Source: Saccharibacillus alkalitolerans (GTDB lineage: Bacteria > Bacillota > Bacilli > Paenibacillales > Paenibacillaceae). From it: a DNA stretch of 64,000 bases. The stretch spans positions 641,608 to 705,607 of the forward strand of contig NZ_JAAFGS010000004.1 in NCBI RefSeq assembly GCF_011090185.1, read 5' to 3'. Under the pieces are notes generated by a model, which saw nothing but the letters and a program-made list of their open reading frames with translations, searched no databases and was not told the origin of the DNA. Position 1 is the first letter of the stretch. The number at the start of each line of letters is the position of its first letter. A program made the translations under genes and the position numbers. This document shows positions 15,070 through 25,120 of the stretch, one piece after another.

Positions 15070-16371
15070 TCAATTGAATGTCACGGCCGAATCGTCCGAC
15101 AGCACCGCCACCCAGCCGGGCACGAGCCGCAGCGTAGTGCCGTTCATGCGCGGCGTGTAGGCCGGGTACAGATTCGTTACCTTCAGGCCGTGCACTTCTT
15201 CGACTTTCGTTATCCGGTCGATCAGATCCTGGCCGCCGGACAGCGTATACTGCGGCCCCGGCTGCGCCGCTTCCGGCGTCTCCAGCAGCGAGCGTTCGTA
15301 GAACGAGACCGTTCCCTGCTGAAGAATGAGACTCATGTAACCGTAGCGGACGGTGCCGCTGCCCAGAATCGGCAGGGAACCGTAATACTGCTGAAAGCGA
15401 ACGCCGATGTCCGAATCGGCATTCGATTTCTTCTCGCGGATCGGCAGTTCGGCACGGTAGGTGCCGTTCCAGCCTCCGTGCTGGTTGACGAAATCGACCG
15501 CCGATAGCACGCTCTCCGTGGCATCCGCCCGAACGGCCGGCACGGCCGCCGGATCGGTATACGTCATCCAGCGTCCGTCGTCCTCGATCTGGAGGCTGCG
15601 CTTGCTGTCGGTATAGATCTCCGATCCGTCCTGCTCGTGAATATTGCGCGTCACGGCCGGATCGGCAAACAGATTGCGCTGCATCTGGTCGCTGGTGAAA
15701 GCATCCGTCTCCAGCACCGCCTCCGCCAGCACGATCGGCTTGGACGGCACGTACAGCGTATGCTTTTTCAGCGGCGTATAAGGCGTCCAATCTTCCCCGA
15801 ACGCCACATGCTGCAGGACATCCTGCACGGTCAGGTCCAGCTGCTTGGCTTCGTACACGTCCTTCCCGTTCGAGCTGAAGAAGAACGCGCGCGGCTTCTC
15901 TTCGCCGCTTCCGGTATAAATCCAGATGCGGTCGATATCCGCCGTCTCGAACGCCGCGTCGGCCGACAGCCGCATCTTTTTCTGCAGCAGCGGCACCGGC
16001 AGGCCGGTTCCGAACGAGAGCTCGATGCCCGGATTTTCGGCCGCGATCTTCCCCCAGTCCTCGCCGGATACCGGCTGCACCTGGAAGGCCGCGAAATCGC
16101 GCGCCTGAACGCGCGCGTAAATCAGCTTGTAAAAAGCGGAGTCCGGATAAAAAATCGTATGCCGGTCCTCGCCCATATGAATGATCATCCGATCGGGATA
16201 CAGCGTGTCTTCCACGCTGTGCTGCTCGCCCATCTCGTCGGTCCGTACATAACCGGCCGACGACACCGCCGTCGAACCCGTACCGGGCAGCCGATAGATC
16301 AGCAGATAGCTCTGCGCGAGGCTGGCGGCGACAAGCAGCGTGAGCAGCACCGTTTTGAATCGCTCTTTCAC
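15070..16371 (-). CDS. walH: WalH/YycH, regulator of WalK
   Basis: A 433-residue protein with one N-terminal transmembrane helix (about 6-26) and a large extracytoplasmic YycH domain. The start is a GTG at 16371 that overlaps the walK stop (GTGA), which implies translational coupling. It includes IYTGSGEEKPRAFFF and a C-terminal domain related in fold to WalI. With WalI it modulates WalK. The family is poorly conserved in sequence; the operon position carries much of the weight. Confidence 0.92.
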   Translation of the reverse strand: MKERFKTVLLTLLVAASLAQSYLLIYRLPGTGSTAVSSAGYVRTDEMGEQHSVEDTLYPDRMIIHMGEDRHTIFYPDSAFYKLIYARVQARDFAAFQVQPVSGEDWGKIAAENPGIELSFGTGLPVPLLQKKMRLSADAAFETADIDRIWIYTGSGEEKPRAFFFSSNGKDVYEAKQLDLTVQDVLQHVAFGEDWTPYTPLKKHTLYVPSKPIVLAEAVLETDAFTSDQMQRNLFADPAVTRNIHEQDGSEIYTDSKRSLQIEDDGRWMTYTDPAAVPAVRADATESVLSAVDFVNQHGGWNGTYRAELPIREKKSNADSDIGVRFQQYYGSLPILGSGTVRYGYMSLILQQGTVSFYERSLLETPEAAQPGPQYTLSGGQDLIDRITKVEEVHGLKVTNLYPAYTPRMNGTTLRLVPGWVAVLSDDSAVTFN

Positions 16372-18233
16372 TTGCCGCCGCCCCCTTCCGCATAGGCGGG
16401 AAGCGTGAACGTCACGCGCGTTCCCTGCCCGTACTCCGACTCGATGGCAATCTCGCCTCCGTGCGCTTCCACGATCTCGCGCGCGATGGCCAATCCGAGC
16501 CCGGTGCCGCCCATGCCGCGCGAACGCGCTTTGTCGACCCGGTAGAAGCGCTCGAAGATTCGGCCCAGTTCTTCCTTCGGAATACCGATGCCGGTATCGG
16601 ACACGATGATCGCGTAACGCTTACCGTCCTCGAGACGGCGGGCATCCAGCGTTACCAAGCCTCCTTCGGCCGTGTACTTCATCGCGTTGGATACGACATT
16701 GTCCAGCACTTGGTCGATCTGGTCGCGGTCGACGTCGACCGCCCCCAGGCTGGGCAGCGCCTTGAGCGAAATTCCGATTCCCTTATCCCGCAGCGGGAAA
16801 GTGAAACGTTCGGCGACCTCCTCGATCATCTCGAACAGATCGGTCTTTTTGCGGCGTACCGCCGTTTCCTTGGAATCCATTCGCGACAGCTGCAGCAGGT
16901 CCGTCACGAGCCGGATCATCCGTTCCGTCTCGTTCTGAATGACGCCGACGAAGCGGCCGGCCACTGCGCGGTCGTCGAGCGCTCCGTCCTCCAGCGCCTC
17001 GGTGTAGCTCTTGATCGTCGTGAGCGGCGTGCGCAGCTCGTGCGAGACGTTGGCCACGAATTCGCGCCGCAGCGTATCGAGCCGCTCCTGCTCGGTAATG
17101 TCCTGCAGCACGGCGATGGTGCCGCTGACGCCGACCTCCGTCCCGCCTTCGCGGCGGTGGATAGGGCTGAGCGTCGCCTTGATCGTCAGGTCTCCCAGCC
17201 CGCCCGGTCCGCCGGGCGAATCCGGCGTCCCTCCGCTGCCGCCCAGAATGATGCTGCGCAGTCCGGCCGCGTTCAGCTCCTCGTCTTCTTCCGGCAGGTC
17301 CAGCAGCTTCGAGATGCTGCGGCCGATGATCTCCGCTTCCCGCATGCCGAGCATGGCGCTCGCGACCCGGTTGACCAGAATGACCGAACCGGATTCGTCG
17401 GCGGCGATCACGCCGTCGCTCATGTTGGTCAGGATGGAGGACAGCTTCTCCTTCTCCTCTTCGTTCAGAGACAGCACGCCCTGCAGCCGGCTCGTCATAT
17501 GGTTGAACGCCTCGCCGAGCTGGCCGATCTCGTCGTCGCCGAATACCGGCATCCGCACGTGGAAACGTCCTTCCGCGACCGCCGTCGCCCGCTTGGTCAT
17601 CTCCTTGATCGGCTGCGTGACCGTATGCGCCAGAATGACGCCGAGCACGGCCGTCAGGCCGAGCGCGATCAGCACGCCGGAGATGAAAATGCTGTTGATG
17701 CGCTGCATTGTGTCGTACAGGCTCTGCATCGAAGCGACGATATAGATCGCGCCGACGATCTTGCCCCCGCTGAATACCGGCTTGGCGACGACCTTTTTGC
17801 GCAGATTGTCTTCGTCGACGATGTATTCCTCGTTATCGTCGATGCCCTGAAGCGCGCGGCTGACGACCGTCTGCGTGTTCTTGCTGTTGACGAGGTCCGC
17901 ATGCGACGACAGCGAGGTGATCAGCACCCGGCCGCTGACGTCGAGCACCTGGATCTCGCCGCTGCTCATGCTGGAGAAGTTGTCGACCAGCGTGCGCAGG
18001 CTCGCCGTCTTGTCTTCCGCCGCTTCCCCGCTGCCGCTCCAGTTCTGACCCGCCAGCACGGACAGCAGTTCGGCCTGTTCCTTCAGATCGTTCGTAAAGT
18101 TGTTCGTCAGCGACGTCTTCATCGCGCTCACGAAGTAGACGCCGATCAGCTGCATGGCGATCAGGATCAGCAGCATGTAGACGATGATCAGCTTGGCCTG
18201 CACCGAACGGAAAAACGGCGCTTTGCGCAGCAT
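16368..18233 (-). CDS. walK: WalK, cell-wall sensor histidine kinase
   Basis: A 621-residue kinase: transmembrane helices at about 14-36 and 182-204 flank an extracytoplasmic Cache-like loop. HAMP (204-256), PAS (262-378), HisKA with the phospho-acceptor His398 in VSHELRTP, and HATPase_c (about 495-615, with the N box and GMGGTGLGLA) follow. WalK/WalR is the essential system controlling autolysins in low-GC Gram-positives. An unusual Gly/Pro-rich insertion occupies about residues 331-347 in the PAS domain. The start is 3 bases after the walR stop. Confidence 0.97.
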   Translation of the reverse strand: MLRKAPFFRSVQAKLIIVYMLLILIAMQLIGVYFVSAMKTSLTNNFTNDLKEQAELLSVLAGQNWSGSGEAAEDKTASLRTLVDNFSSMSSGEIQVLDVSGRVLITSLSSHADLVNSKNTQTVVSRALQGIDDNEEYIVDEDNLRKKVVAKPVFSGGKIVGAIYIVASMQSLYDTMQRINSIFISGVLIALGLTAVLGVILAHTVTQPIKEMTKRATAVAEGRFHVRMPVFGDDEIGQLGEAFNHMTSRLQGVLSLNEEEKEKLSSILTNMSDGVIAADESGSVILVNRVASAMLGMREAEIIGRSISKLLDLPEEDEELNAAGLRSIILGGSGGTPDSPGGPGGLGDLTIKATLSPIHRREGGTEVGVSGTIAVLQDITEQERLDTLRREFVANVSHELRTPLTTIKSYTEALEDGALDDRAVAGRFVGVIQNETERMIRLVTDLLQLSRMDSKETAVRRKKTDLFEMIEEVAERFTFPLRDKGIGISLKALPSLGAVDVDRDQIDQVLDNVVSNAMKYTAEGGLVTLDARRLEDGKRYAIIVSDTGIGIPKEELGRIFERFYRVDKARSRGMGGTGLGLAIAREIVEAHGGEIAIESEYGQGTRVTFTLPAYAEGGGGK

Positions 18234-18236
18234 CCT

Positions 18237-18965
18237 CTAAAATCCTCCCGGCTTGTTCGATCGCATCATGTAGCCCAGTCCGCGCCGGGTCAGAATGTAT
18301 TCCGGCTTGCTCGGGTCGTCCTCGATTTTTTCGCGCAGTCGCCGAACGGTCACGTCGACCGTCCGCACGTCGCCGAAATATTCGAAGCCCCATACCGCCT
18401 GCAGCAGATGTTCGCGGGTCATGACTTTGCCGGCGTTTTTCGCCATATAGTAAACGAGTTCGTATTCGCGGTGCGTCAGGTCGAGCGGCTCCCCGTTTTT
18501 GTACACCGTGTACATATCCGTATCGATAAAGAGAGCTTCCACCGTCAATCCCTGCCGCCGCTGCTCCTGCGCGCCGCTTCCGAGATGCAGCGCCGCGCCC
18601 GGCTGATGCCTCCGCATCTGAGCCTTGACCCGGGCCAGCAGCTCGCGCGTGCTGAACGGCTTCGTCACGTAGTCGTCCGCGCCGAGCTCCAGGCCCAGCA
18701 CTTTGTCGATCTCGCCGTCTTTGGCGGTCAGCATGATGATCGGCACCGCCAGCTTGGCCCGGACTTCGCGGCAGACGTCCATCCCGTCCTTGCCCGGCAG
18801 CATCAAATCGAGCAGAATCAGGTCCGGCGGCTCGCTCAGCGCGAGTTCCACCGCTTGAATGCCGTCGAACGCGCAGGTGACTTCGTAGCCTTCTTTTTCA
18901 AGATTGAACTTCAATATATCCGCAATCGGCTGTTCGTCGTCCACAACCAGGATTTTGCCCTGCAT
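18237..18965 (-). CDS. walR: WalR, essential OmpR-family response regulator
   Basis: A 242-residue regulator with a receiver domain (Asp53 in LILLDLMLP, Lys in VTKPF) and a C-terminal winged helix (about 140-238) containing [18 protein letters not shown] and [10 protein letters not shown]. It controls peptidoglycan hydrolases such as M23 and NlpC/P60 autolysins, so the M23 gene just upstream may be a target. A linker of about 20 residues between the domains is Gly/Gln-rich. GAAAGGA lies before the ATG. A perfect palindrome lies 50 bases upstream (19015-19028). Confidence 0.97.
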   Translation of the reverse strand: MQGKILVVDDEQPIADILKFNLEKEGYEVTCAFDGIQAVELALSEPPDLILLDLMLPGKDGMDVCREVRAKLAVPIIMLTAKDGEIDKVLGLELGADDYVTKPFSTRELLARVKAQMRRHQPGAALHLGSGAQEQRRQGLTVEALFIDTDMYTVYKNGEPLDLTHREYELVYYMAKNAGKVMTREHLLQAVWGFEYFGDVRTVDVTVRRLREKIEDDPSKPEYILTRRGLGYMMRSNKPGGF

Positions 18966-19014
18966 TCCTTTCAGCCCCCCTGCTTCGACTCCCCGAGTTT
19001 CTTTAGATCGCGCC

Positions 19015-19028
19015 GGGGGATATCCCCC
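19015..19028. promoter_or_regulatory. Perfect 14-bp palindrome in the walR leader
   Basis: GGGGGATATCCCCC lies between the M23 gene's terminator and the walR start. On the minus strand a TATGAT/TAAAAT-like AT segment lies just upstream (about 19031-19043), so the palindrome would sit near the start of the wal transcript. No family operator that I know matches it. Confidence 0.45.
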
Positions 19029-19052
19029 TTATTTTATCATAGGCGACGGGAA

Positions 19053-19084
19053 AAAGCGCCGCCGGAAGATGCCGGCGGCGCTTT
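19053..19084 (-). terminator. Terminator after the M23 peptidase gene
   Basis: A perfect 13-bp GC-rich stem (19053-19065 with 19072-19084) around a 6-base loop, with T5 following on the minus strand. It separates the M23 gene from the wal operon. Confidence 0.88.
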
Positions 19085-19156
19085 AAAAAAAAGGATAGCT
19101 CCTGCTTCGGCTGCCGGTTTGGCTGCAGCCTTTCGTTTTCGACCGCTTCATGCCTG

Positions 19157-20818
19157 TTAAGGCAGGTAGGACAGCGGATTTTGAGGCGTTCCTCCCTGAC
19201 GGATCTCGAAGTGCAGATGCGTGCCGGTGGAATGTCCGGTATTGCCCATGACGCCGATCGACTGGCCGCGGGATACGGACTGGCCGACGCTGACGCCGAT
19301 ACTGCTCAAATGGCCGTAGCGCGTCTCGAACCCGTCGCCGTGGCTGATGATGACGATGTTGCCGTAGCCGTTCATTTGACCGGCGTAGGTTACCGTTCCC
19401 GGCGCGGAGGCCATAATGGTGGACGGTCCCGTCAAGTCGACGCCGGCATGCAGCTTGCCCCAGCGGGTGCCGAACGTGCTGGAGATCGAAGCGCCGCTGA
19501 CCGGCCAGCTGAAGCCGCTGCCGCTCGAAGTGACTTCTTCCTGATTATCGTCGCCGGATTTGCTCGGCGATGAAGACGATTCGGAGGATTGGGATTCGGA
19601 TTCGGACGAACTGCCGGAGGACCGTTCCTCGCCCTTCTGCGCCGGATCCGCTTCAACCTTTTCCTCGGCAACCGGCTTCTCTTCCACGATCACTTTCGTT
19701 CCTTTGACGATAATGATCGGAGCGGAACGGCGAACCACTTCCTGGCCGATCCATTCCTCGCGCACGATCTCGCCGTTTTCCTTCGTCAGGCGGTAGTCGA
19801 CCCGCTTCGATCCGCTCTTGCCCGGCGAAGCGACGATCCGCTTGCCCGCGGCAAGGTCGGGATTGCGGCGGATGACCATCTCCGGCGCGGTCGGAATGAG
19901 CTCGGAGACCGACTCGACCGTGGTGACCGTCATGGCCGGATCCGGCAGCGTGATGCGCAGCACCTGACCGATCTGCAGCGTGAATTCTTCGATGTCCGTG
20001 TTGTTCGCGTACAATTCGTCCTGCGTGATGCCGAATTTGGCCGCGATGGAGCTCACCGTATCGCCTTCGGCGACGGTGTAGGTAACCGGATCTTCTTCCC
20101 CGACCGTCAGCAGCTTGTACGCTTCCTCCTCGGTCAGAATTCGCGTCGGCGACGTCTTGGTCTCGTTGTAGGCGATCTTTTCGTTGATCTTGATGGAGTC
20201 CAGCTTCGCGGTCGAACCGTCTTTCGAAGCGGCGCTGCCCGTCGACGCCAGCTTCTTCGTCGCCCGGCCCGCGGTCTGCGTCCCTTTTTGGATATAGGAC
20301 TTCTCGGCTTTGCGCACCAGCTTCTTGGCGGTGGCTTCGTCCTTGACGATACCGACGACTTTGCCGCCCACGACCAGTTCAACGCCGGTAGCATAAGCCT
20401 TGATGCTTCCGTCCAGCTTGCTCAGCGTCGCCTCGGTATCCGGGACGGCTTTATAGCCTTCGGCTTCTTCCGCGCGGATGTTCGCCGTATACAGCTTCAT
20501 GTCCGCGCCGGGATACTTTTTCGCGAACTCCCGCTTCTTCTTCGCGATCAGCTCGTCGAGCTGCTTCTTGTCGGCGATCGTGCCGATAACGGTGTCGCCG
20601 GAGTAGACCGTATAGTAAGGATAAGTATGCTCTTCTACGTATTTGAATCCGCCGAAGGTCAGCCCGCCCGCGATCACGACGCCGCCCACGATCCCCGCTG
20701 CCCAGCGGCGAATCTTCTTCGGTCTTCCTCCCGCCAAAACGATCCTGCTTCCCTGCTGCATTTCCGACTGCTCGGAAACGGCAGCTTCGCCCTGGCCCTT
20801 GTTGTCCAAACTTTCCAT
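19157..20818 (-). CDS. M23 peptidase with LysM and G5 domains
   Basis: A 553-residue cell-wall protein. A transmembrane segment lies at about 40-58, a LysM at about 246-290 (YTVAEGDTVSSIAAKFGI), a G5 domain at about 296-375 and a Ser/Glu-rich linker at about 385-440. The C-terminal M23 domain has zinc ligands in HAGVD and HLHFE. It should be a D,D- or glycyl-endopeptidase acting on peptidoglycan. The gene sits between purA and walR, as in other Paenibacillaceae, and it is a plausible WalR-regulated autolysin. A basic Ala/Lys/Ser segment at about 172-205 interrupts the N-terminal region. Confidence 0.93.
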   Translation of the reverse strand: MESLDNKGQGEAAVSEQSEMQQGSRIVLAGGRPKKIRRWAAGIVGGVVIAGGLTFGGFKYVEEHTYPYYTVYSGDTVIGTIADKKQLDELIAKKKREFAKKYPGADMKLYTANIRAEEAEGYKAVPDTEATLSKLDGSIKAYATGVELVVGGKVVGIVKDEATAKKLVRKAEKSYIQKGTQTAGRATKKLASTGSAASKDGSTAKLDSIKINEKIAYNETKTSPTRILTEEEAYKLLTVGEEDPVTYTVAEGDTVSSIAAKFGITQDELYANNTDIEEFTLQIGQVLRITLPDPAMTVTTVESVSELIPTAPEMVIRRNPDLAAGKRIVASPGKSGSKRVDYRLTKENGEIVREEWIGQEVVRRSAPIIIVKGTKVIVEEKPVAEEKVEADPAQKGEERSSGSSSESESQSSESSSSPSKSGDDNQEEVTSSGSGFSWPVSGASISSTFGTRWGKLHAGVDLTGPSTIMASAPGTVTYAGQMNGYGNIVIISHGDGFETRYGHLSSIGVSVGQSVSRGQSIGVMGNTGHSTGTHLHFEIRQGGTPQNPLSYLP

Positions 20819-20930
20819 GATCTTCTCCTTTGCCTGGCAGACGAAATAGTGTCAAAATTTTAACCTTTTCAAAACCTTTGTTTACTTTACCACAGCCCAA
20901 GCGAACAATTCAACTTTGCAAAACGGCAAA

Positions 20931-20953
20931 AAACCCGCGCCGGGCGCGGGTTT
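20931..20953 (-). terminator. purA terminator
   Basis: Arms AAACCCGCGC (20931-20940) and GCGCGGGTTT (20944-20953) form a compact GC hairpin, with a T-run on the minus strand after it. It lies about 60 bases after the purA stop. Confidence 0.88.
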
Positions 20954-21012
20954 GGGTGTGTGTCGCTAACTTTTTCCGAACGGTCGGCGACCGCGGTCAA
21001 GCCTGCTTGGGC

Positions 21013-22350
<1,338 letters not shown>

Positions 22351-22501
22351 CTATCCCGGCAGGAATTTCGTCAATGGAAAGGCCAGCTGAGAAGCGTGCT
22401 AACGGACGAGCGGAGACGGCTTTTGCCGGATGCCGAGAGTCTGCCGGACAGTCCCTGGCGGCCGAAAAGCGCTCCTTATGCTGCTTTAACGCAGCACTCA
22501 T

Positions 22502-22573
22502 AGTGTACCAGCCTCATTTTTCAAAGTCAAATAAATAACGAACGAATAATGATTGATGTGAATTAAATGTTCG
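22502..22573 (-). promoter_or_regulatory. purA promoter with a PurBox-like inverted pair
   Basis: On the minus strand TTGACT (22525-22530) and TACACT (22502-22507) are 17 bases apart. Immediately upstream, CGAAC (22539-22543) and GTTCG (22569-22573) form an inverted pair in AT-rich flanks. Bacillus PurR recognises inverted PurBoxes centred on CGAA/TTCG with similar spacing. The spacing here is about two bases longer than the Bacillus consensus as I recall it. The leader to the purA ATG is about 195 bases and ends with a small hairpin (22316-22329) beside the Shine-Dalgarno. Confidence 0.55.
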
Positions 22574-22795
22574 GGAAAAAGGAAGGTAAGGGGCTTGGCG
22601 CCTTCTTCGGCGATCTGCAGAGCGGCGGACTGTCCCGGTTCCGATTTTCTCTTTTCATTTTCTTACCTTAAAAGCAACTTTATTTACATTTTATTTCCAT
22701 GAAAAGGGTTTGAGTCGATGAAAGCGAGTTTAAATTAGGGGCATCATGCCTTCCCATAACCATCATCACGACAATACTTTTAAGGGGTGAAAAGA
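22574..22795. other. Spacer between divergent purA and DUF2512 genes
   Basis: An AT-rich spacer. It should carry the promoter of the DUF2512 gene, but I cannot choose one -35/-10 pair with confidence. No other gene is visible. Confidence 0.5.
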
Positions 22796-23173
22796 ATGGC
22801 TAAACTCGCAGTCAAAATGCTGGCCAACGCAGTCGTCGTTATCGGATTGACCATGTGGTTCGGAGAAGCGGATTTCGTAAGCGCTCTGATCGTTACCGTT
22901 ATCCTCGGCGCGATCGCTTATGTACTGGGCGATATGCTGATCCTGCCCGCAGCCGGCAATACCGCCGCCACGATCGGCGATGCCGCTCTTACGTATCTGG
23001 TGCTGTGGGGCGCTTCCTCGATGCTGGGCTGGAACCTTTCGTTTTTCGAAATGTTCGTGATCGCCCTGGTCGTCGGCATCTTCGAATTCTTCTTCCATGT
23101 GTGGCTGCTGCAGAGCGGCATTCCGGGCCGGAAAGACAATGCCGGACACCAACGTCTTCCTGCTCAGCGTTAA
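22796..23173 (+). CDS. DUF2512 (YndM-like) membrane protein
   Basis: A 125-residue protein with four predicted transmembrane helices (hydrophobic blocks near 8-25, 28-48, 55-75 and 80-105). Its length, the start KLAVKMLANAVVVIGL and the motif ILGAIAYVLGDMLILP match the DUF2512 family of Bacillus-group membrane proteins of unknown role. I place the start at the ATG 22796, after AAGGGGTGA; a GTG three codons earlier overlaps that site. It is a lone gene transcribed toward oriC and ends at a strong bidirectional terminator. Confidence 0.85.
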   Translation: MAKLAVKMLANAVVVIGLTMWFGEADFVSALIVTVILGAIAYVLGDMLILPAAGNTAATIGDAALTYLVLWGASSMLGWNLSFFEMFVIALVVGIFEFFFHVWLLQSGIPGRKDNAGHQRLPAQR

Positions 23174-23221
23174 GAGCATGTAGAAAGCCCATCAGGCTTT
23201 AAGCCTTTTTCTTAAAAAGTC

Positions 23222-23260
23222 AAAAAAGGCGCCGGACATGTCGATGTCCGGCGCCTTTTT
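23222..23260. terminator. Bidirectional terminator
   Basis: A 12-bp GC-rich core stem with a 4-base loop is flanked by A6 and T5, so it stops both the DUF2512 transcript (plus) and the dnaB transcript (minus). Confidence 0.92.
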
Positions 23261-23310
23261 ATTTCCCTGCCTGGAGGCCGCCGGATCTCCCCGGCGGCCT
23301 CTCTCCTCCG

Positions 23311-24675
23311 CTACCCCGCAAACGAGTCATGAGCCCGTTCGTAATTGACGAACTTATTGAAGTTCTTCAAGAACACCAGCTCCACGGTTCCCACCGGACC
23401 GTTACGCTGCTTGGCGATGATGATCTCGATGATGTTTTTCTTTTCCGTATCCGCGTTGTAGTAATCGTCGCGATACAAGAAGGCCACGATGTCGGCATCC
23501 TGCTCGATCGAACCCGATTCCCGAAGGTCGGACATCATCGGACGCTTGTCCTGACGCTGCTCGACGCCCCGGCTGAGCTGGGACAGCGCGATAACCGGCA
23601 CTTCCAGTTCCCGCGCGATTTGCTTCAGCGTACGCGAAATTTCGGAGACTTCCTGCTGCCGGTTCTCGCCCGCTTTGCCGCGGCCTTGAATCAGCTGCAA
23701 ATAGTCGATGACGATCATGCCGAGGCCTTTTTCCTTCTTCAGCCGCCGGCATTTGGAACGAATGTCCGCCACCGTAATGCCCGGCGTGTCGTCGATGTAG
23801 ATTTCGGCTTCGGACAGCGAGGCGATGCCCATCGTCAGCTTGGTCCAATCTTCGTCGTTCTTGAATTCTCCCGTCCGCATGACGCTGGCGTCCAGGTTGG
23901 CTTCGGCGCAGATCATCCGCTGAACGAGCTGCGCCGCCGACATTTCGAGACTGAAAATGGCCACGGTCTCGCCCGCGCGAACCGAGACGTTCTGCGCGAC
24001 GTTCAGCGCGAACGCGGTTTTGCCTACGGAAGGACGGGCCGCCAGAATGATCAAGTCGTTCCGCTGGAATCCGGCCGTCATGCCGTCGAGATCGACGAAG
24101 CCGGACGGAATCCCCGTCGTTCCGCCGCCGCCCGCATTCTGATGCAGCATTTCGACCCGATCGAACACTTCCATCAGCACGTCGCGGATCGCGATAAAGC
24201 CGCCGCTGGAACGGCGGTTGGAAATCTCGAGGATTTTCCGCTCCGCATCGCTCAGCATCAGTCCGACGTCTTCGCCGCCGGTGTAGCCTTCGCTCACGAT
24301 CTGCGTCGCCGTGCGGATCAGCCGGCGCAGCATCGCTTTTTCCTCGATCATCTGCGCGTAATACTCGACGTTGGCGGCCGTCGGGACGGCATGCGCCAGT
24401 TTGGCCAGATAGCTGACCCCGCCGATATCTTCCAGCTGACCTTTATCTTTGAGCAGCGAGGTCAGCGTCACGAGATCGATCGGCTGACTCTCTTCCCCGA
24501 GTTGGACCATGGCCTCGAATATCATCTGGTGCGACTTGTCGTAGAAATCGTCGGCCGTAATTTTTTCCATGACTGTAATGAGTGCCTCGGCCTGAAGCAG
24601 TACCGCGCCCAGCACGGCCTGCTCCGCTTCCAGATTTTGCGGCGGAATCCGGTCGAAAAAGAGATCCTCGCTCAT
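23311..24675 (-). CDS. dnaB: Replicative DNA helicase DnaB (DnaC in Bacillus nomenclature)
   Basis: The 454-residue hexameric helicase has an N-terminal DnaB_N domain (about 10-110; PPQNLEAEQAVLGAVL) and a RecA-like ATPase with Walker A ARPSVGKTAFALN, Walker B MIVIDYLQLI and the downstream motif LSQLSRGVEQR. It unwinds DNA at the fork. The gene begins one base after the rplI stop with GGAGGAA upstream, giving the conserved gdpP-rplI-dnaB order. It ends at a strong terminator. Confidence 0.98.
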   Translation of the reverse strand: MSEDLFFDRIPPQNLEAEQAVLGAVLLQAEALITVMEKITADDFYDKSHQMIFEAMVQLGEESQPIDLVTLTSLLKDKGQLEDIGGVSYLAKLAHAVPTAANVEYYAQMIEEKAMLRRLIRTATQIVSEGYTGGEDVGLMLSDAERKILEISNRRSSGGFIAIRDVLMEVFDRVEMLHQNAGGGGTTGIPSGFVDLDGMTAGFQRNDLIILAARPSVGKTAFALNVAQNVSVRAGETVAIFSLEMSAAQLVQRMICAEANLDASVMRTGEFKNDEDWTKLTMGIASLSEAEIYIDDTPGITVADIRSKCRRLKKEKGLGMIVIDYLQLIQGRGKAGENRQQEVSEISRTLKQIARELEVPVIALSQLSRGVEQRQDKRPMMSDLRESGSIEQDADIVAFLYRDDYYNADTEKKNIIEIIIAKQRNGPVGTVELVFLKNFNKFVNYERAHDSFAG

Positions 24676-24676
24676 C

Positions 24677-25120
24677 TTATTCCTCCGTTACCTGAACCTT
24701 GAGCGTCGACTTGACGTCCTTATGCAGCTTGACCGGCACCTGGGTAACGCCCAGCGTACGGATCGGCTCTTCCAGCTCGATCTTGCGCTTGTCGATCTTG
24801 TAGCCCTGCTTGGCCAGCGCTTCGGCGATCTGCTTGCTCGTGATGGCGCCGAACAGACGGCCGCCTTCGCCGGATTTGGCTTTGATCTGCACCGTCACTT
24901 CTTCCAGCTTTTTGCCCAGTTCGACCGCTTCCTGCTTCTCGTCTTCTTTGCGTTTTTCTTCCGCGGCATGCTGGTTCTCCAGCGTCTTCACGTTGCCCTG
25001 CGTAGCCGGTTTCGCCACGCCGTTTTTGAACAGGAAGTTCTGCGCGTAACCTTCCGATACTTCCTTGATGTCTCCCTTTTTGCCCTGTCCTTTAACGTCT
25101 TTCAGAAAAATAACTTTCAT
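24677..25120 (-). CDS. rplI: 50S ribosomal protein L9
   Basis: A 147-residue protein with the L9 N-terminal domain [18 protein letters not shown], a long connecting helix and a C-terminal domain containing [16 protein letters not shown]. It binds 23S rRNA at the base of the L1 stalk. The start overlaps the gdpP stop by four bases, with the Shine-Dalgarno inside gdpP, so the genes are coupled. Confidence 0.98.
   Translation of the reverse strand: MKVIFLKDVKGQGKKGDIKEVSEGYAQNFLFKNGVAKPATQGNVKTLENQHAAEEKRKEDEKQEAVELGKKLEEVTVQIKAKSGEGGRLFGAITSKQIAEALAKQGYKIDKRKIELEEPIRTLGVTQVPVKLHKDVKSTLKVQVTEE

Noticed and set aside
16461..19160. An 899-codon plus-strand frame antisense to walK and walR
   Set aside because: Long antisense frames are common here because high third-position GC removes stop codons; walK and walR are certain on the other strand.
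20819..20930. WalR binding box upstream of the M23 peptidase gene
   Set aside because: I looked for two TGTWAH hexamers five bases apart and found only partial matches, so WalR control of this gene remains a guess from context.
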